In this document: piece by piece, positions 27,433 to 35,944 of the stretch
Layout of the letters: the number at the start of each line of letters is the position of its first letter
Position numbering within the stretch: position 1 is the first letter of the stretch
DNA from: Dehalococcoidia bacterium
Lineage (GTDB): Bacteria; Chloroflexota; Dehalococcoidia; SM23-28-2
Reading direction: 5' to 3'
Assembly: GCA_030615765.1 (NCBI GenBank)
Contig: JAUWYP010000016.1
Coordinates: 1-49,280 of the forward strand
DNA length: 49,280 bases
Position numbers and translations under genes: made by a program
The notes under the pieces: generated by a model
What the model saw: the letters and a program-made list of their open reading frames with translations, nothing else
Database searches by the model: none
Told to the model about the DNA's origin: nothing

Positions 27433-28080
27433 TTGTACGTTATCCTTTTTGGTGCCCCAGGCGCTGGCAAAGGAACCCAGGCAGCGATTCTGGCCGAAAA
27501 GACGGGTTTGGTGCACATCACGACAGGGGAACTGTTCAGGGAGGCCATTAGACAGGAGACGGAACTGGGGAAGCAGGCCAAGCCCTACTACGATCGGGGC
27601 CAGCTGGTGCCCGATCAGTTGACCATCGCCATGCTGCTGGAGCGCCTGTCGCAGGGCGACTGCGCTCGTGGATGCCTGCTGGATGGCTTCCCCCGCACGC
27701 TGGAGCAGGCGACCGCTCTGGATGAGGCCCTGGCGCAGGAAGGCAAGGCCATCGACAAGGTTGGTTATATTCAGGTGCCGCAGGACGAGTTGTTGAGGCG
27801 CCTCTCCGGCCGCTGGAACTGCCGGCAGTGCGGCAGCGTCTATCACGAGCGCTTCCAGCCGCCACGCCAGGCCGGTCGTTGCGACCAGTGCGGCGACGAG
27901 CTGTACCAGCGAGAGGACGACAAGCCGGAGACGGCGCGAAGGCGACTGGAGGTCTACTCCCGGCAGACGGCGCCCCTCATCGACTACTATCGGGCCAAGG
28001 GCAAGCTGGTGGAGGTAGACGGCGATAAGTCAGTGGAGGAAGTTGCTGAGAACCTGCTGGCGGTTGTGGAGGATCCCTAG
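27433..28080 (+). CDS. adk: Adenylate kinase, zinc-lid type
   Basis: A 215-residue kinase (ATP + AMP to 2 ADP). P-loop GAPGAGKGT is at residues 7-15 and DGFPRT at 84-89. The LID domain has Cys130, Cys133, Cys150 and Cys153, a zinc site known from Gram-positive and thermophilic enzymes. It starts at TTG 27433. The secY-adk-map order is the classical one. Confidence 0.97.
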   Translation: MYVILFGAPGAGKGTQAAILAEKTGLVHITTGELFREAIRQETELGKQAKPYYDRGQLVPDQLTIAMLLERLSQGDCARGCLLDGFPRTLEQATALDEALAQEGKAIDKVGYIQVPQDELLRRLSGRWNCRQCGSVYHERFQPPRQAGRCDQCGDELYQREDDKPETARRRLEVYSRQTAPLIDYYRAKGKLVEVDGDKSVEEVAENLLAVVEDP

Positions 28081-28100
28081 GGGGGAGACCACGGGAATCT

Positions 28101-28850
28101 ATGCCTATCGAACTAAAGGGGCTCGAGGAGATAGCCCTGATGCGCCAGGCGGGCCGGGCTGTGGCGGAGGTCTTGGTTATCCTGCGGGAGGAGATTCGAC
28201 CGGGGCTGATGCTCAAGAAACTGGACGACATTGTGCGGCGGGAGTTCGCAAAGAGAAAGGTGGTTCCCACCTTCCTGCATTATCAGGGCTATCCGGCGCG
28301 CGTTTGCGTCTCTGTGAATGATGAGGTGGTGCATGGCATGCCCGATAGGCGCGTCCTTCAGGAGGGCGACATTGTGAGCATCGACCTGGGAGCCACCCGC
28401 AAGGGTTTCGTGGGCGATGCCGCCATCACGGTGGGCGTAGGGAGGATAAGCCCTGAGGCCGAGCGCCTTGTGCGGGTAACGGAGGAGGCGCTCTGGCAGG
28501 GGATCAAGGCAGCGAAGGCTGGCGCTCGTCTGGGGCAGGTCTCGGCGGCAATTCAGGCTCACGCCGAAGGGAACGGCTTCTCTGTCGTGCGGGAGTATGT
28601 GGGCCATGGCGTCGGTCGCAGTATGCACGAGGAACCACAGGTGCCTAACTTCGGCCCGCCCGACCGGGGGCCGCTGCTCCAGAAGGGTATGACCCTGGCC
28701 TTGGAGCCGATGGTCACCGCCGGGGATTGGCAAACCAAGAAGGATCCCGACGGCTGGACGGTGCGGACGGCCGATGGCAGCTTTGCCGCCCACTTCGAGC
28801 ACACGATAGTGATCACTGAGGGCGAGGCGGAGGTACTGACGCTTCCTTGA
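28101..28850 (+). CDS. map: Methionine aminopeptidase type I
   Basis: A 249-residue enzyme that removes the N-terminal Met. Metal ligands are visible in SIDLGATRKGFVGDAAITV (two Asp), GHGVGRSMHEEPQVPNFG (His), TLALEPMV (Glu) and the FEHTIVITEGEAEVLT end (Glu). It lies 20 bp after adk. Confidence 0.97.
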   Translation: MPIELKGLEEIALMRQAGRAVAEVLVILREEIRPGLMLKKLDDIVRREFAKRKVVPTFLHYQGYPARVCVSVNDEVVHGMPDRRVLQEGDIVSIDLGATRKGFVGDAAITVGVGRISPEAERLVRVTEEALWQGIKAAKAGARLGQVSAAIQAHAEGNGFSVVREYVGHGVGRSMHEEPQVPNFGPPDRGPLLQKGMTLALEPMVTAGDWQTKKDPDGWTVRTADGSFAAHFEHTIVITEGEAEVLTLP

Positions 28851-28895
28851 GGATGCTGGTAAACTATCTGGGGGTGATTGGGTCGCGGAACGCTT

Positions 28896-29114
28896 ATGGG
28901 TAAGAAAGAGGCTATAGAGGTCGAAGGCGTAGTCAAACAAGCGCTGCCCAACGCTGTGTTTCGGGTAGAGTTGCCCAATGGGCACCTGGTTCTTGCCCAC
29001 GCCTCTGGCAAGATTCGGGTACACTACATCCGCATCCTGCCCGGGGATCGAGTGCTGGTGGAGCTGTCGCCGTACGACCTCACTCGTGGTAGGATTACCT
29101 ATCGGCTCCGCTAG
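28896..29114 (+). CDS. infA: Translation initiation factor IF-1
   Basis: A 72-residue OB-fold protein ([55 protein letters not shown]). ATG 28896 gives the family's standard N-terminus. A TTG at 28878 with a GGGGGTG site just upstream would add six residues and cannot be excluded. Confidence 0.97.
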   Translation: MGKKEAIEVEGVVKQALPNAVFRVELPNGHLVLAHASGKIRVHYIRILPGDRVLVELSPYDLTRGRITYRLR

Positions 29115-29140
29115 ACTTCTCGATAGAAGTAGGACTGACG

Positions 29141-29254
29141 ATGAAGGTACAGGCTTCGGTCAAGCGGCGGTGCGACAAGTGCAAGATAGTCCGTCGCAAG
29201 GGTGTTGTGAGGGTGATCTGCGAAAACCCGCGGCACAAGCAGCGCCAAGGGTAG
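29141..29254 (+). CDS. rpmJ: Ribosomal protein bL36, zinc form
   Basis: A 37-codon gene, starting [20 protein letters not shown] and ending [11 protein letters not shown]. The zinc ligands Cys11, Cys14, Cys27 and His32 are all present, so this is the C+ form. It lies in its usual place between infA and rpsM. Confidence 0.97.
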   Translation: MKVQASVKRRCDKCKIVRRKGVVRVICENPRHKQRQG

Positions 29255-29264
29255 AGGAGGCATT

Positions 29265-29651
29265 ATGGCGCGTATCGCTGGCGTGGACATTCCCAGGGAT
29301 AAGCGGGTGGATATATCTCTGCGCTACATCTACGGCATAGGGTGCACTCTGGCCCACACCATCTGCGACAGCGCACGAGTGGAGCCCGCTACCAAGGTGC
29401 GGGACCTGACTGACGACGAGATCAGCCGCATCCGGGAGTTTATCGATCGCAACTACACGGTGGAGGGCGAGCTGCGCAAGGGGGTGCGGCAGAACATCCA
29501 GCGCCTTATCGAGATCAACTGCTATCGGGGGGTGCGCCATCGCCGTGGTCTTCCCGCCCGTGGCCAGCGCACCCGCACCAACGCTCGTTGTAAGCGAGGC
29601 CCGCGCAAGACGGTGGCTGGCAAGCGGCGGGCGACGATGACCAAGAAGTAG
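29265..29651 (+). CDS. rpsM: Ribosomal protein uS13
   Basis: A 128-residue S13 ([61 protein letters not shown]). The start ATG 29265 follows GAGGAGG. It contacts the 50S subunit and P-site tRNA. Confidence 0.98.
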   Translation: MARIAGVDIPRDKRVDISLRYIYGIGCTLAHTICDSARVEPATKVRDLTDDEISRIREFIDRNYTVEGELRKGVRQNIQRLIEINCYRGVRHRRGLPARGQRTRTNARCKRGPRKTVAGKRRATMTKK

Positions 29652-29685
29652 GACAGCCAGCTGCACGTAACCAGCGAGGAGAGTT

Positions 29686-30081
29686 ATGGCTGAAAGAAAA
29701 GGCCGAAGCCGGGCGCGACGGCGGGAGCGCAAGAATATTCCCGTCGGCCGTGCCTACATTCAGTCCACTTTCAACAATACGATCATTACCCTTACCGACC
29801 CCAACGGCAACGTCATCGCCTGGGCCAGCGCGGGCACTGCTGGCTTCAAGGGCTCCCGCAAGAGCACTCCCTACGCTGCCCAGATAGCGGCCGATAGGGC
29901 GGCCAAGCGGGGGATGGAACACGGCCTGCGCCAGGTGGAGGTCTACGTGAGGGGCCCGGGTAGCGGTCGCGAGGCGGCCATTCGCTCCCTGCAGGGGGCT
30001 GGCATTCAGGTGATGAGCATCCGCGACGTGACCCCTGTTCCCCACAACGGTTGTCGCGCGCGGAAACGGCGGCGCGTGTGA
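29686..30081 (+). CDS. rpsK: Ribosomal protein uS11
   Basis: A 131-residue S11 ([83 protein letters not shown]). It is on the 30S platform near the mRNA exit. Confidence 0.98.
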   Translation: MAERKGRSRARRRERKNIPVGRAYIQSTFNNTIITLTDPNGNVIAWASAGTAGFKGSRKSTPYAAQIAADRAAKRGMEHGLRQVEVYVRGPGSGREAAIRSLQGAGIQVMSIRDVTPVPHNGCRARKRRRV

Positions 30082-30120
30082 GGTGGGGATGTTTCTCTGT
30101 GAGGTAGTGAAGGAGAGCTA

Positions 30121-30747
30121 GTGGCACGGTACACAGGACCTGCTTGTCGGATATGTCGGCGCTTGGCCGAAAAGCTCTATCTCAAGGGGGAGAAGTGCTC
30201 CTCCCAGCGCTGTCCCTTTGAGCGCCGTCCCTACGCTCCCGGTCGGCGCTCCATGCGCCGGCGCAAGGTGTCCGACCGTGGCCTTCAGCTGCGTGAGAAG
30301 CAGAAAGCGCGCTCCGCCTACGGCCTGCTGGAGCGGCAGTTCCGCCGCTACTACAGGGAGGCGGTGCGGCGCAAGGGCATCACCGGCGAGAATCTGCTGC
30401 GTATCTTGGAGATGCGCCTGGACAATGTCGTCTATCGCCTTGGCTTCGCCGGTTCGCGTAACCAGGCTCGCCAGTTGGTGCTGCATGGTCACATCAGCAT
30501 AAACGGCCGCAAGGCCGATATCCCCTCTCACGTCATCAGAGTGGACGATGTCATCGGTTGGACGGCGAGGGGGGCAAAGAGTGAGATCTTTCAGGTAGTC
30601 AAGGAGCAGGTGGCTGATCGGGCCCTCCCGTCCTGGTTGAGCCTGGACGGCGAACAGATGACGGGGCAGGTGCTATCGCCACCGACGATGGAAGACATTG
30701 GGGCGAAATTCGACCCGGCTACTGTTGTTGAGTACTACTCTCGTTAG
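30121..30747 (+). CDS. rpsD: Ribosomal protein uS4, zinc form
   Basis: A 208-residue S4 starting at GTG 30121. The N-terminal ACRICRR...KCSSQRCPFERR Cys set indicates the zinc form. The S4 RNA-binding domain has MRLDNVVYRLGFAGSRNQARQLVLHGHISINGRK. It is a primary 16S rRNA binder. Confidence 0.98.
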   Translation: MARYTGPACRICRRLAEKLYLKGEKCSSQRCPFERRPYAPGRRSMRRRKVSDRGLQLREKQKARSAYGLLERQFRRYYREAVRRKGITGENLLRILEMRLDNVVYRLGFAGSRNQARQLVLHGHISINGRKADIPSHVIRVDDVIGWTARGAKSEIFQVVKEQVADRALPSWLSLDGEQMTGQVLSPPTMEDIGAKFDPATVVEYYSR

Positions 30748-30783
30748 CAACCACTTGTTGTCAGAGTGAGGAGGTGGGTCTAG

Positions 30784-32097
30784 GTGACCCAGCTAGTCGT
30801 TCCCCAGATTGAGATTGTGGAGGGCGACGACAACTATGCGCGCATCGTTGCCGAGCCTCTGGAGCCGGGCTTCGGCACTACCGTCGGCAACGCCTTGAGG
30901 AGGATTCTTCTCAGCTCCCTGCCGGGCGCTGCTGTGACCTCTGTGCGCATCGATGGCGTGCAGCACGAGTTCTCTACCATCCCTCATATGAAGGAGGACA
31001 CCATCGACTTCCTCCTGAACGTGAAGGAGCTGCGTCTGCGCGCTCTGTCCGACCGACCGGGCATGCTCTTGCTGGAGGTGAGCGATCGTGAAGGGGGAGT
31101 AACGGCCGCTGACATCCAGGTTTCCCCGGATTATGAGATCCTCAATCCTGAGCTGCACCTGGCCACGCTGGATTCGGCGGAGGGGGAGCTAAGGGTGGAG
31201 TTCAACGTGGAGCAGGGCCACGGCTATGTCCCGGCAGGGGGAAGCGATGACCTGCCCATTGGGGTAATCCCCACGGACGCCATCTTTACGCCCGTGCGCA
31301 GGGTGAACTATAAGGTGGAGCGCACCCGCGTGGGCCAGGTCAGCAACTATGATCGGCTGGTACTGGAGGTGTGGACCGACGGTACCATCGCCGGCGTGGA
31401 GGCCATAAGCCAGAGCGCCGATATCCTCTTGGAGCAGTTCGCCCTGTTCAGTCAGGTGGGTAAGCCGCCGGCGCCGGTGGTGGAACGCGGCCTGGGGGCG
31501 GGCACCGTCCTCACGCCCGAGCGCTACAACACGGCCATTGAGGACCTCAGCCTGTCGGTGCGGGCCTACAACTGCCTGAAGCGCAGCGGCCTGATGACGG
31601 TGGGGGAGGTCTTGGAGAAGAGCGAGGACGAGCTTTTGGCCCTACGCAACTTCGGCCGCAAGTCCTACGAGGAGCTCAAGTCGCGCCTGCGGGAACTGGA
31701 CTTCCTGCCCGTCGAGCCGGTGGAGGAAGAGGTGCCGGTGGAGGTCCCCTCGGTCATCGAGGAGGAGGGGTTGCCGGCGGTGATGGGCCGCGGCGAAGAG
31801 GCAGCGGTCGTGGCGGCGGAGCCAGTCGCGGGCGCGGGAGAGCCTGCGGCGGGAGCTGAGGAGGCAGCGCCTGCGGAAGCGACGGAGGTGGCGGCGCCGC
31901 CGCCTGCTGAGGAGGCGGTGGCCGCACCGGCTGAGAAGGAGGAGGCCAAGGCTAAGGCCAAGGCTAAGGCCAAGGCTAAGGCTAAGGCGGAAGAGGCAGA
32001 GCCTGCTGCTGAAGAAGAGGGCGAAGATCTGGCCGAGTGGCAGCGCGCGCTCCTAAAGCTGAAGGAAGAGGCCGGCGAGGAGAAGGAGGAGAAGTAG
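30784..32097 (+). CDS. rpoA: RNA polymerase alpha subunit with ~125-residue tail
   Basis: Residues 1-230 are the alpha NTD (GFGTTVGNALRRILLSSLPGAAVTSVRIDGV). Residues 245-309 are the CTD (LSLSVRAYNCLKRSGLMTVGEVLEKSEDELLALRNFGRKSYEELKSRL), which binds UP elements and activators. Beyond residue 312 the protein continues to 437 with a Glu/Ala/Pro-rich stretch, a run of eight Lys-Ala pairs near 388-402, and a helical end (EDLAEWQRALLKLKEE). Usual length is 310-340. It starts at GTG 30784 behind GAGGAGGTGGG. Confidence 0.96.
   Translation: MTQLVVPQIEIVEGDDNYARIVAEPLEPGFGTTVGNALRRILLSSLPGAAVTSVRIDGVQHEFSTIPHMKEDTIDFLLNVKELRLRALSDRPGMLLLEVSDREGGVTAADIQVSPDYEILNPELHLATLDSAEGELRVEFNVEQGHGYVPAGGSDDLPIGVIPTDAIFTPVRRVNYKVERTRVGQVSNYDRLVLEVWTDGTIAGVEAISQSADILLEQFALFSQVGKPPAPVVERGLGAGTVLTPERYNTAIEDLSLSVRAYNCLKRSGLMTVGEVLEKSEDELLALRNFGRKSYEELKSRLRELDFLPVEPVEEEVPVEVPSVIEEEGLPAVMGRGEEAAVVAAEPVAGAGEPAAGAEEAAPAEATEVAAPPPAEEAVAAPAEKEEAKAKAKAKAKAKAKAEEAEPAAEEEGEDLAEWQRALLKLKEEAGEEKEEK
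31942..31990 (+). repeat. 6-bp tandem repeat in rpoA
   Basis: About eight copies of AAGGCT/AAGGCC code the Lys-Ala run of the RpoA tail. Such a hexanucleotide tract can expand or shrink in frame. Confidence 0.85.
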
Positions 32098-32103
32098 GGC
32101 GAC

Positions 32104-32481
32104 ATGGCGCACCGTATCGCCGGACGCAGGCTGAGTCGCTCCACAAGCCATCGTCTGGCCATGTTTCGCAACCAGGTAACCGATCTTCTACGTCACGAGA
32201 AGATCGTCACCACCGAGGCCAAGGCCAAGGAGCTGCGGAGCATCGCCGAGAAGGTGATCACGCTGGGCAGGCATGGGACCCTTGTCGCCCGCCGACGCGC
32301 GCTGCGCATCGTCAGCGACAAGGATGTGCTGAAGAAGATCTTCGACGAGCTCGGGCCTCGCTATGCCAGCCGACCGGGCGGCTATACTCGCATCGTGAAG
32401 CTGGGGTCGCGTCATGGTGATGGCGCGCGCATGGCCCAGCTGGAGCTGGTGGAGGAGGAAGAGGAGGAGGAGGAGGCGTAG
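32104..32481 (+). CDS. rplQ: Ribosomal protein bL17 with acidic end
   Basis: A 125-residue L17 ([76 protein letters not shown]). The last nine residues are nearly all Glu, which the usual L17 end is not. It closes the alpha operon block. Confidence 0.97.
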   Translation: MAHRIAGRRLSRSTSHRLAMFRNQVTDLLRHEKIVTTEAKAKELRSIAEKVITLGRHGTLVARRRALRIVSDKDVLKKIFDELGPRYASRPGGYTRIVKLGSRHGDGARMAQLELVEEEEEEEEA

Positions 32482-32484
32482 GAA

Positions 32485-32504
32485 GCCTGCCTGCCGGCGG
32501 GCGG
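32485..32504. repeat. GCCTGCC/GGCGGGC imperfect hairpin before truA
   Basis: An imperfect palindrome (one G-T) with the core shared by 23308-23325 and 45119-45138, between rplQ and truA. Confidence 0.4.
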
Positions 32505-32517
32505 ATGGCGGCTTATT

Positions 32518-33324
32518 GTGGTGGCCGAGCAGGGCGAGGAGGAAAGGTCCCCTCGGAGAATTGCCCTGGTGGTGGAGTATGACGGAACGGCCTATGGTGG
32601 CTCCCAGTATCAGAAGAATAGCCGCACCATCCAGGGAGAGATGGAGAAAGCTCTGAAGAAGCTGACAGGCGAACGAACGAGGCTGGCGCTGGCCGGTCGG
32701 ACCGACGCCGGTGTCCACGCCAAGGGGCAGATGGTTTCCTTTCGGACGTGGGCGCCCTACGAGGCGGAGGTGTTCGTGCGGGCGTTGAACGCCCATCTTC
32801 CTCAGGACATCGTGGTGCGGTCGGCCCGTGAGGTGTCGCTGAGCTTTCAGGTGCGCCGTCAGGCCAAGAGGCGATGGTATCGCTACCTGATCTATAACGG
32901 GCGCCAGCGGCCAGCCCTTCGCAGGGGCTACTGCTGGCACGTTGCTCAGCCCCTGGACGTAGAGGCGATGCAGGAGGCAGCGCGGTGCCTTGTGGGCGAG
33001 CACGATCTTGCCGCCTTTGCTGCGCCGGCGGCTCCCGGCAGGACGGTGCGAACGGTGTACAGGGCTGAGGTGAGCCGGCGGCGTTCCTGGGTGATGTTCG
33101 ACATCGAAGCCAACTCGTTCCTTACGCAGCAGGTGCGGCGAACGGTGGGGGCGCTGGTGCAGGTGGGCCTGGGCAAGCGGACGGTGCAGGACTTCCGCCG
33201 TTTGCTGGCCTCGGCTAAGAGAGGGGCAGCCACTGAGGCGGCGCCGCCGCGGGGGCTTTGTCTGATGGCTGTAGAGTATGAGGGTTTGAGTGGAAGTGGC
33301 GACGAAGAGAACACGGACCTTTAG
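32518..33324 (+). CDS. truA: tRNA pseudouridine(38-40) synthase
   Basis: A 268-residue enzyme. The catalytic Asp is in [14 protein letters not shown] (near residue 62), with [13 protein letters not shown] and the [14 protein letters not shown] block typical of TruA. It modifies U38-U40 in the anticodon arm. The start GTG 32518 is likely, but GTG 32521 is equally placed. Its last 35 bp overlap rplM. The truA-rplM-rpsI order is common. Confidence 0.95.
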   Translation: MVAEQGEEERSPRRIALVVEYDGTAYGGSQYQKNSRTIQGEMEKALKKLTGERTRLALAGRTDAGVHAKGQMVSFRTWAPYEAEVFVRALNAHLPQDIVVRSAREVSLSFQVRRQAKRRWYRYLIYNGRQRPALRRGYCWHVAQPLDVEAMQEAARCLVGEHDLAAFAAPAAPGRTVRTVYRAEVSRRRSWVMFDIEANSFLTQQVRRTVGALVQVGLGKRTVQDFRRLLASAKRGAATEAAPPRGLCLMAVEYEGLSGSGDEENTDL

Positions 33325-33769
33325 CCTGAAGGGCGGCGATATCACCCGCGACTGGCTGGTAGTGGACGCGGCCGACCAGACTCTGGGACGTCTGGCCACG
33401 CGCATAGCGCGCCTTCTGCGGGGTAAGCACAAGCCCACCTATTCGCCTCATCTGGAGATGGGCGACTATGTCATCGTGGTCAACGCCGCGCGCGTGCGGG
33501 TCACTGGAAAGAAGCTAAGCGATAAGGTCTACTATCGCCACTCCGGCTATCCCGGCGGGCTGAAGAGCGTCACCCTGGGCGAGCTGATGGCCACCAGGCC
33601 CACGCGGGTCATCGAGATGGCGGTGCGGGGCATGCTGCCCCACAATCGCCTGGGGCGAAAGCTGCTGCGCAGCCTCAAGGTGTACGCCGGGCCGGAGCAT
33701 CCGCACGAGGCCCAGGTGAAGGGCGGCCAGAAGAAGCAAGAGGCGCCGGGCGAGGCAGACTCCGGCTAG
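33290..33769 (+). CDS. rplM: Ribosomal protein uL13
   Basis: A 159-residue L13 ([75 protein letters not shown]). It starts at GTG 33290 within truA; GTG 33296 is an alternative. The end is Glu/Gly/Lys-rich. Confidence 0.96.
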   Translation: MEVATKRTRTFSLKGGDITRDWLVVDAADQTLGRLATRIARLLRGKHKPTYSPHLEMGDYVIVVNAARVRVTGKKLSDKVYYRHSGYPGGLKSVTLGELMATRPTRVIEMAVRGMLPHNRLGRKLLRSLKVYAGPEHPHEAQVKGGQKKQEAPGEADSG

Positions 33770-33783
33770 GAGGACGAAGGAAA

Positions 33784-34197
33784 GTGGTCGAAGAGCAGGT
33801 CATCGAGGGGCAGCACTACTACTACGGGACGGGTCGGCGCAAGACGGCGGTGGCCAGGGTGCGCTTGTATCCGGGCACAGGCACCATCGTCATCAACGGC
33901 AAGCCCTTCGAGGAGGTGTTCAGCCGACCGGTCTACCAGACGATCGTCCGCCAGCCGTTGCTTCTCACCGAAACGCTGGACAAGTTCAACGTTCAGGTGA
34001 AGATAAACGGCGGGGGCAACACCGGTTGGGCCGGGGCCATCGCCCACGGCATCGCTCGGGCGCTGGTGGCCGCCGACGAGCAGTACAAGCCCACCCTCCG
34101 CAAGGCTGGTTTCCTCACCCGTGACCCACGGGTGAAGGAGCGCAAGAAGTACGGGCTCAAGCGAGCCCGCAAGGCGCCGCAATACACCAAGCGCTAA
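33784..34197 (+). CDS. rpsI: Ribosomal protein uS9
   Basis: A 137-residue S9 ([41 protein letters not shown], and the C-terminal [17 protein letters not shown] whose end contacts P-site tRNA). It starts at GTG 33784 and is the last gene of the ribosomal run; the next gene is convergent, 17 bp away. Confidence 0.97.
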   Translation: MVEEQVIEGQHYYYGTGRRKTAVARVRLYPGTGTIVINGKPFEEVFSRPVYQTIVRQPLLLTETLDKFNVQVKINGGGNTGWAGAIAHGIARALVAADEQYKPTLRKAGFLTRDPRVKERKKYGLKRARKAPQYTKR

Positions 34198-34214
34198 AGC
34201 TGGGTGGCCTCTTT

Positions 34215-34850
34215 CTAGGGGCCCTCTGATGGGCGCTCATGGAAAAGGCCACCGTCTTCCGATCGCGCTAGCTCTCTGCCCTCCATGTCCACAATCACCA
34301 CGGCGTAATCGATTTGGGGATACTCCTCCGTGGGTTGCTCGGGGAACAGCAGGTTGGCGAACTCGATCCTCTGGTAGCCCGCAGGCGTCTCCTCGACGGT
34401 TATGCGATAGGTGTTGCCGCTAAGGGTGACATCATTGGCCTTGTGCAGGAGCAGGTACACAGAGATGGATTCTCCTCTCGAGAGGCCAGGCCCAGCATCG
34501 CACTGCGGGTCGGGCGGTGATGGTGATGGTGATGGGTCTTCAATTGACCAGAGCCCATGTAGAAATCCTAGGTCGAACCCCTCCGACCCCCCGCCGTGCC
34601 AGGCAAAGAAGTCCTGGTAGAAGAATTCTCTCAATTGCTCGGCGTCTCTTTCGGCATACCGGGGGTTACTCCACACCTCGCGAGCCTGCTCCTCCTCGGA
34701 TGGCCGCGTCCAGGTGCCTAAGGAATGACACACTCTGAAGGGAACCTTCTCGCCTGAACCGGGCTCGCCCTCCCCGCTCGTTCCGCAGGCAGCTCCCGCA
34801 AGCCCCGCTATCAGAACGACCATTAGCAAGAGGGACAGATGTTCTCTCAT
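34215..34850 (-). CDS. Probable lipoprotein of unknown function
   Basis: A 211-residue protein with a hydrophobic signal (residues 5-21, LSLLLMVVLIAGLAGA) followed by Cys22, a probable lipid attachment site although the -3 residue is Gly, not Leu. A Pro/Ser linker (DPSPSPSPP) splits the mature protein near residue 108. I recognise no family. It is the last gene of the SAM-riboswitch operon, 27 bp after the PGI/PMI gene, which is an odd partner. Confidence 0.78.
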   Translation of the reverse strand: MREHLSLLLMVVLIAGLAGAACGTSGEGEPGSGEKVPFRVCHSLGTWTRPSEEEQAREVWSNPRYAERDAEQLREFFYQDFFAWHGGGSEGFDLGFLHGLWSIEDPSPSPSPPDPQCDAGPGLSRGESISVYLLLHKANDVTLSGNTYRITVEETPAGYQRIEFANLLFPEQPTEEYPQIDYAVVIVDMEGRELARSEDGGLFHERPSEGP

Positions 34851-34877
34851 CTGTAGCTTGTCTCCTACTTGTAGTAC

Positions 34878-35942
34878 CTACGTCTCGCGCGCCAGCCGCT
34901 CCTTCAGCGTGGCGATGGGCGGAGTGGGGGCAGGGGCCACCCCATTCAGAATCGCCAGGTAAAGGCTCACCCAGTCGCCGAAGAGGGTGGCGCTCATCAT
35001 CTGGGCCAGAGGGCTCTTCCCCTCGGCGTCGACCGTAGCACTCTCCACACCTGCCTCCTCCAGGGCCGTTTGGGTGAGCTCGTAGCGTAGGAGAATGCGC
35101 GGATGGAGGGAGGGCGCCCGCAGGAAGACCACGAGGGCCCTGACTGCTATCTCCTTGGGCAGGCCATAGCCGACCACGGCATTGTGATCGGCCTCGGGGA
35201 GCTCCTCGTAGAAGCACCACACCTTACTGGTCTCGTTGAGCTGGCCCTTCCAGCGGCGGGCTACCGGGGCTAGGATGCCCGCTCCGTAGACTACGGGCAA
35301 CCGCTCGTGCAGCTTCTCGGCGAGCTGTTTGGCGGGATTCTGGGTCAGAGGCGCGTTCTCATCGATGCGCGCGGCCAGGTCCTCCATGGCGGCGATGGCC
35401 TCGTCGATGTCCTCGCTCTTGTCGGCCACGACGTCCACCTTCTGGGCGATGGCCAGGAGAGGCATGAAGCTGTAGCCCAGGGCGGCCCGCGGCTCCGACT
35501 CGTAGCGAAAGACGAAGGCGGGGACGCTATTGGCGCGGGCCATGGCCAAGAGCCTGCCGCCGGTGGTGATGACCACCTTCTTGGCGCCAGTGCCCAGGCC
35601 TCGCTCGAAGCAGGAGAGCACCTCCTCGGTGTTGCCGCTGTAGCTGGACGCCATGAGGAGGGTGCGGCCGTCCACTAGGAGGGGCAGCTCGTAGTCGCGG
35701 TTGCTGAAGATGGGGACGGGGCTCTCCAGGTCGACCAGCGAGCGCAGGAAATCGCCGGCAATGGCTGACCCGCCCATGCTCAGGATGACCACTTTGTCGA
35801 TATCGCAATAGTCATCCGGCAGCTCCAGGGCCTGGGCCTCCTGCCAGGCGGCTCGGCACTGGCGGGGGAGGTCGCGGATGGCGGCCAGCATCCCGTCGGG
35901 GTCGATCCTCTGGTAGGCGGCGAGGTCGTCTAGCACGCTCAT
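34878..35942 (-). CDS. Bifunctional phosphoglucose/phosphomannose isomerase
   Basis: A 354-residue SIS-fold enzyme of the PGI/PMI family known from archaea and some thermophilic bacteria. SIS motifs SMGGSAIAGDF and SSYSGNTEEVLS are visible, with NETSKVWCFYEELPEADHNAVVGY carrying the family's catalytic Glu/His region. It interconverts fructose-6-phosphate with glucose-6- and mannose-6-phosphate. It begins 2 bp after the phosphohexomutase stop. Confidence 0.93.
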   Translation of the reverse strand: MSVLDDLAAYQRIDPDGMLAAIRDLPRQCRAAWQEAQALELPDDYCDIDKVVILSMGGSAIAGDFLRSLVDLESPVPIFSNRDYELPLLVDGRTLLMASSYSGNTEEVLSCFERGLGTGAKKVVITTGGRLLAMARANSVPAFVFRYESEPRAALGYSFMPLLAIAQKVDVVADKSEDIDEAIAAMEDLAARIDENAPLTQNPAKQLAEKLHERLPVVYGAGILAPVARRWKGQLNETSKVWCFYEELPEADHNAVVGYGLPKEIAVRALVVFLRAPSLHPRILLRYELTQTALEEAGVESATVDAEGKSPLAQMMSATLFGDWVSLYLAILNGVAPAPTPPIATLKERLARET

Positions 35943-35944
35943 GG

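Noticed and set aside
34198-34240. Bidirectional terminator between rpsI and the lipoprotein gene
   Set aside because: GGCC stems can be drawn around 34206-34223, but they are short, partly G-T paired and lack a clear T run.
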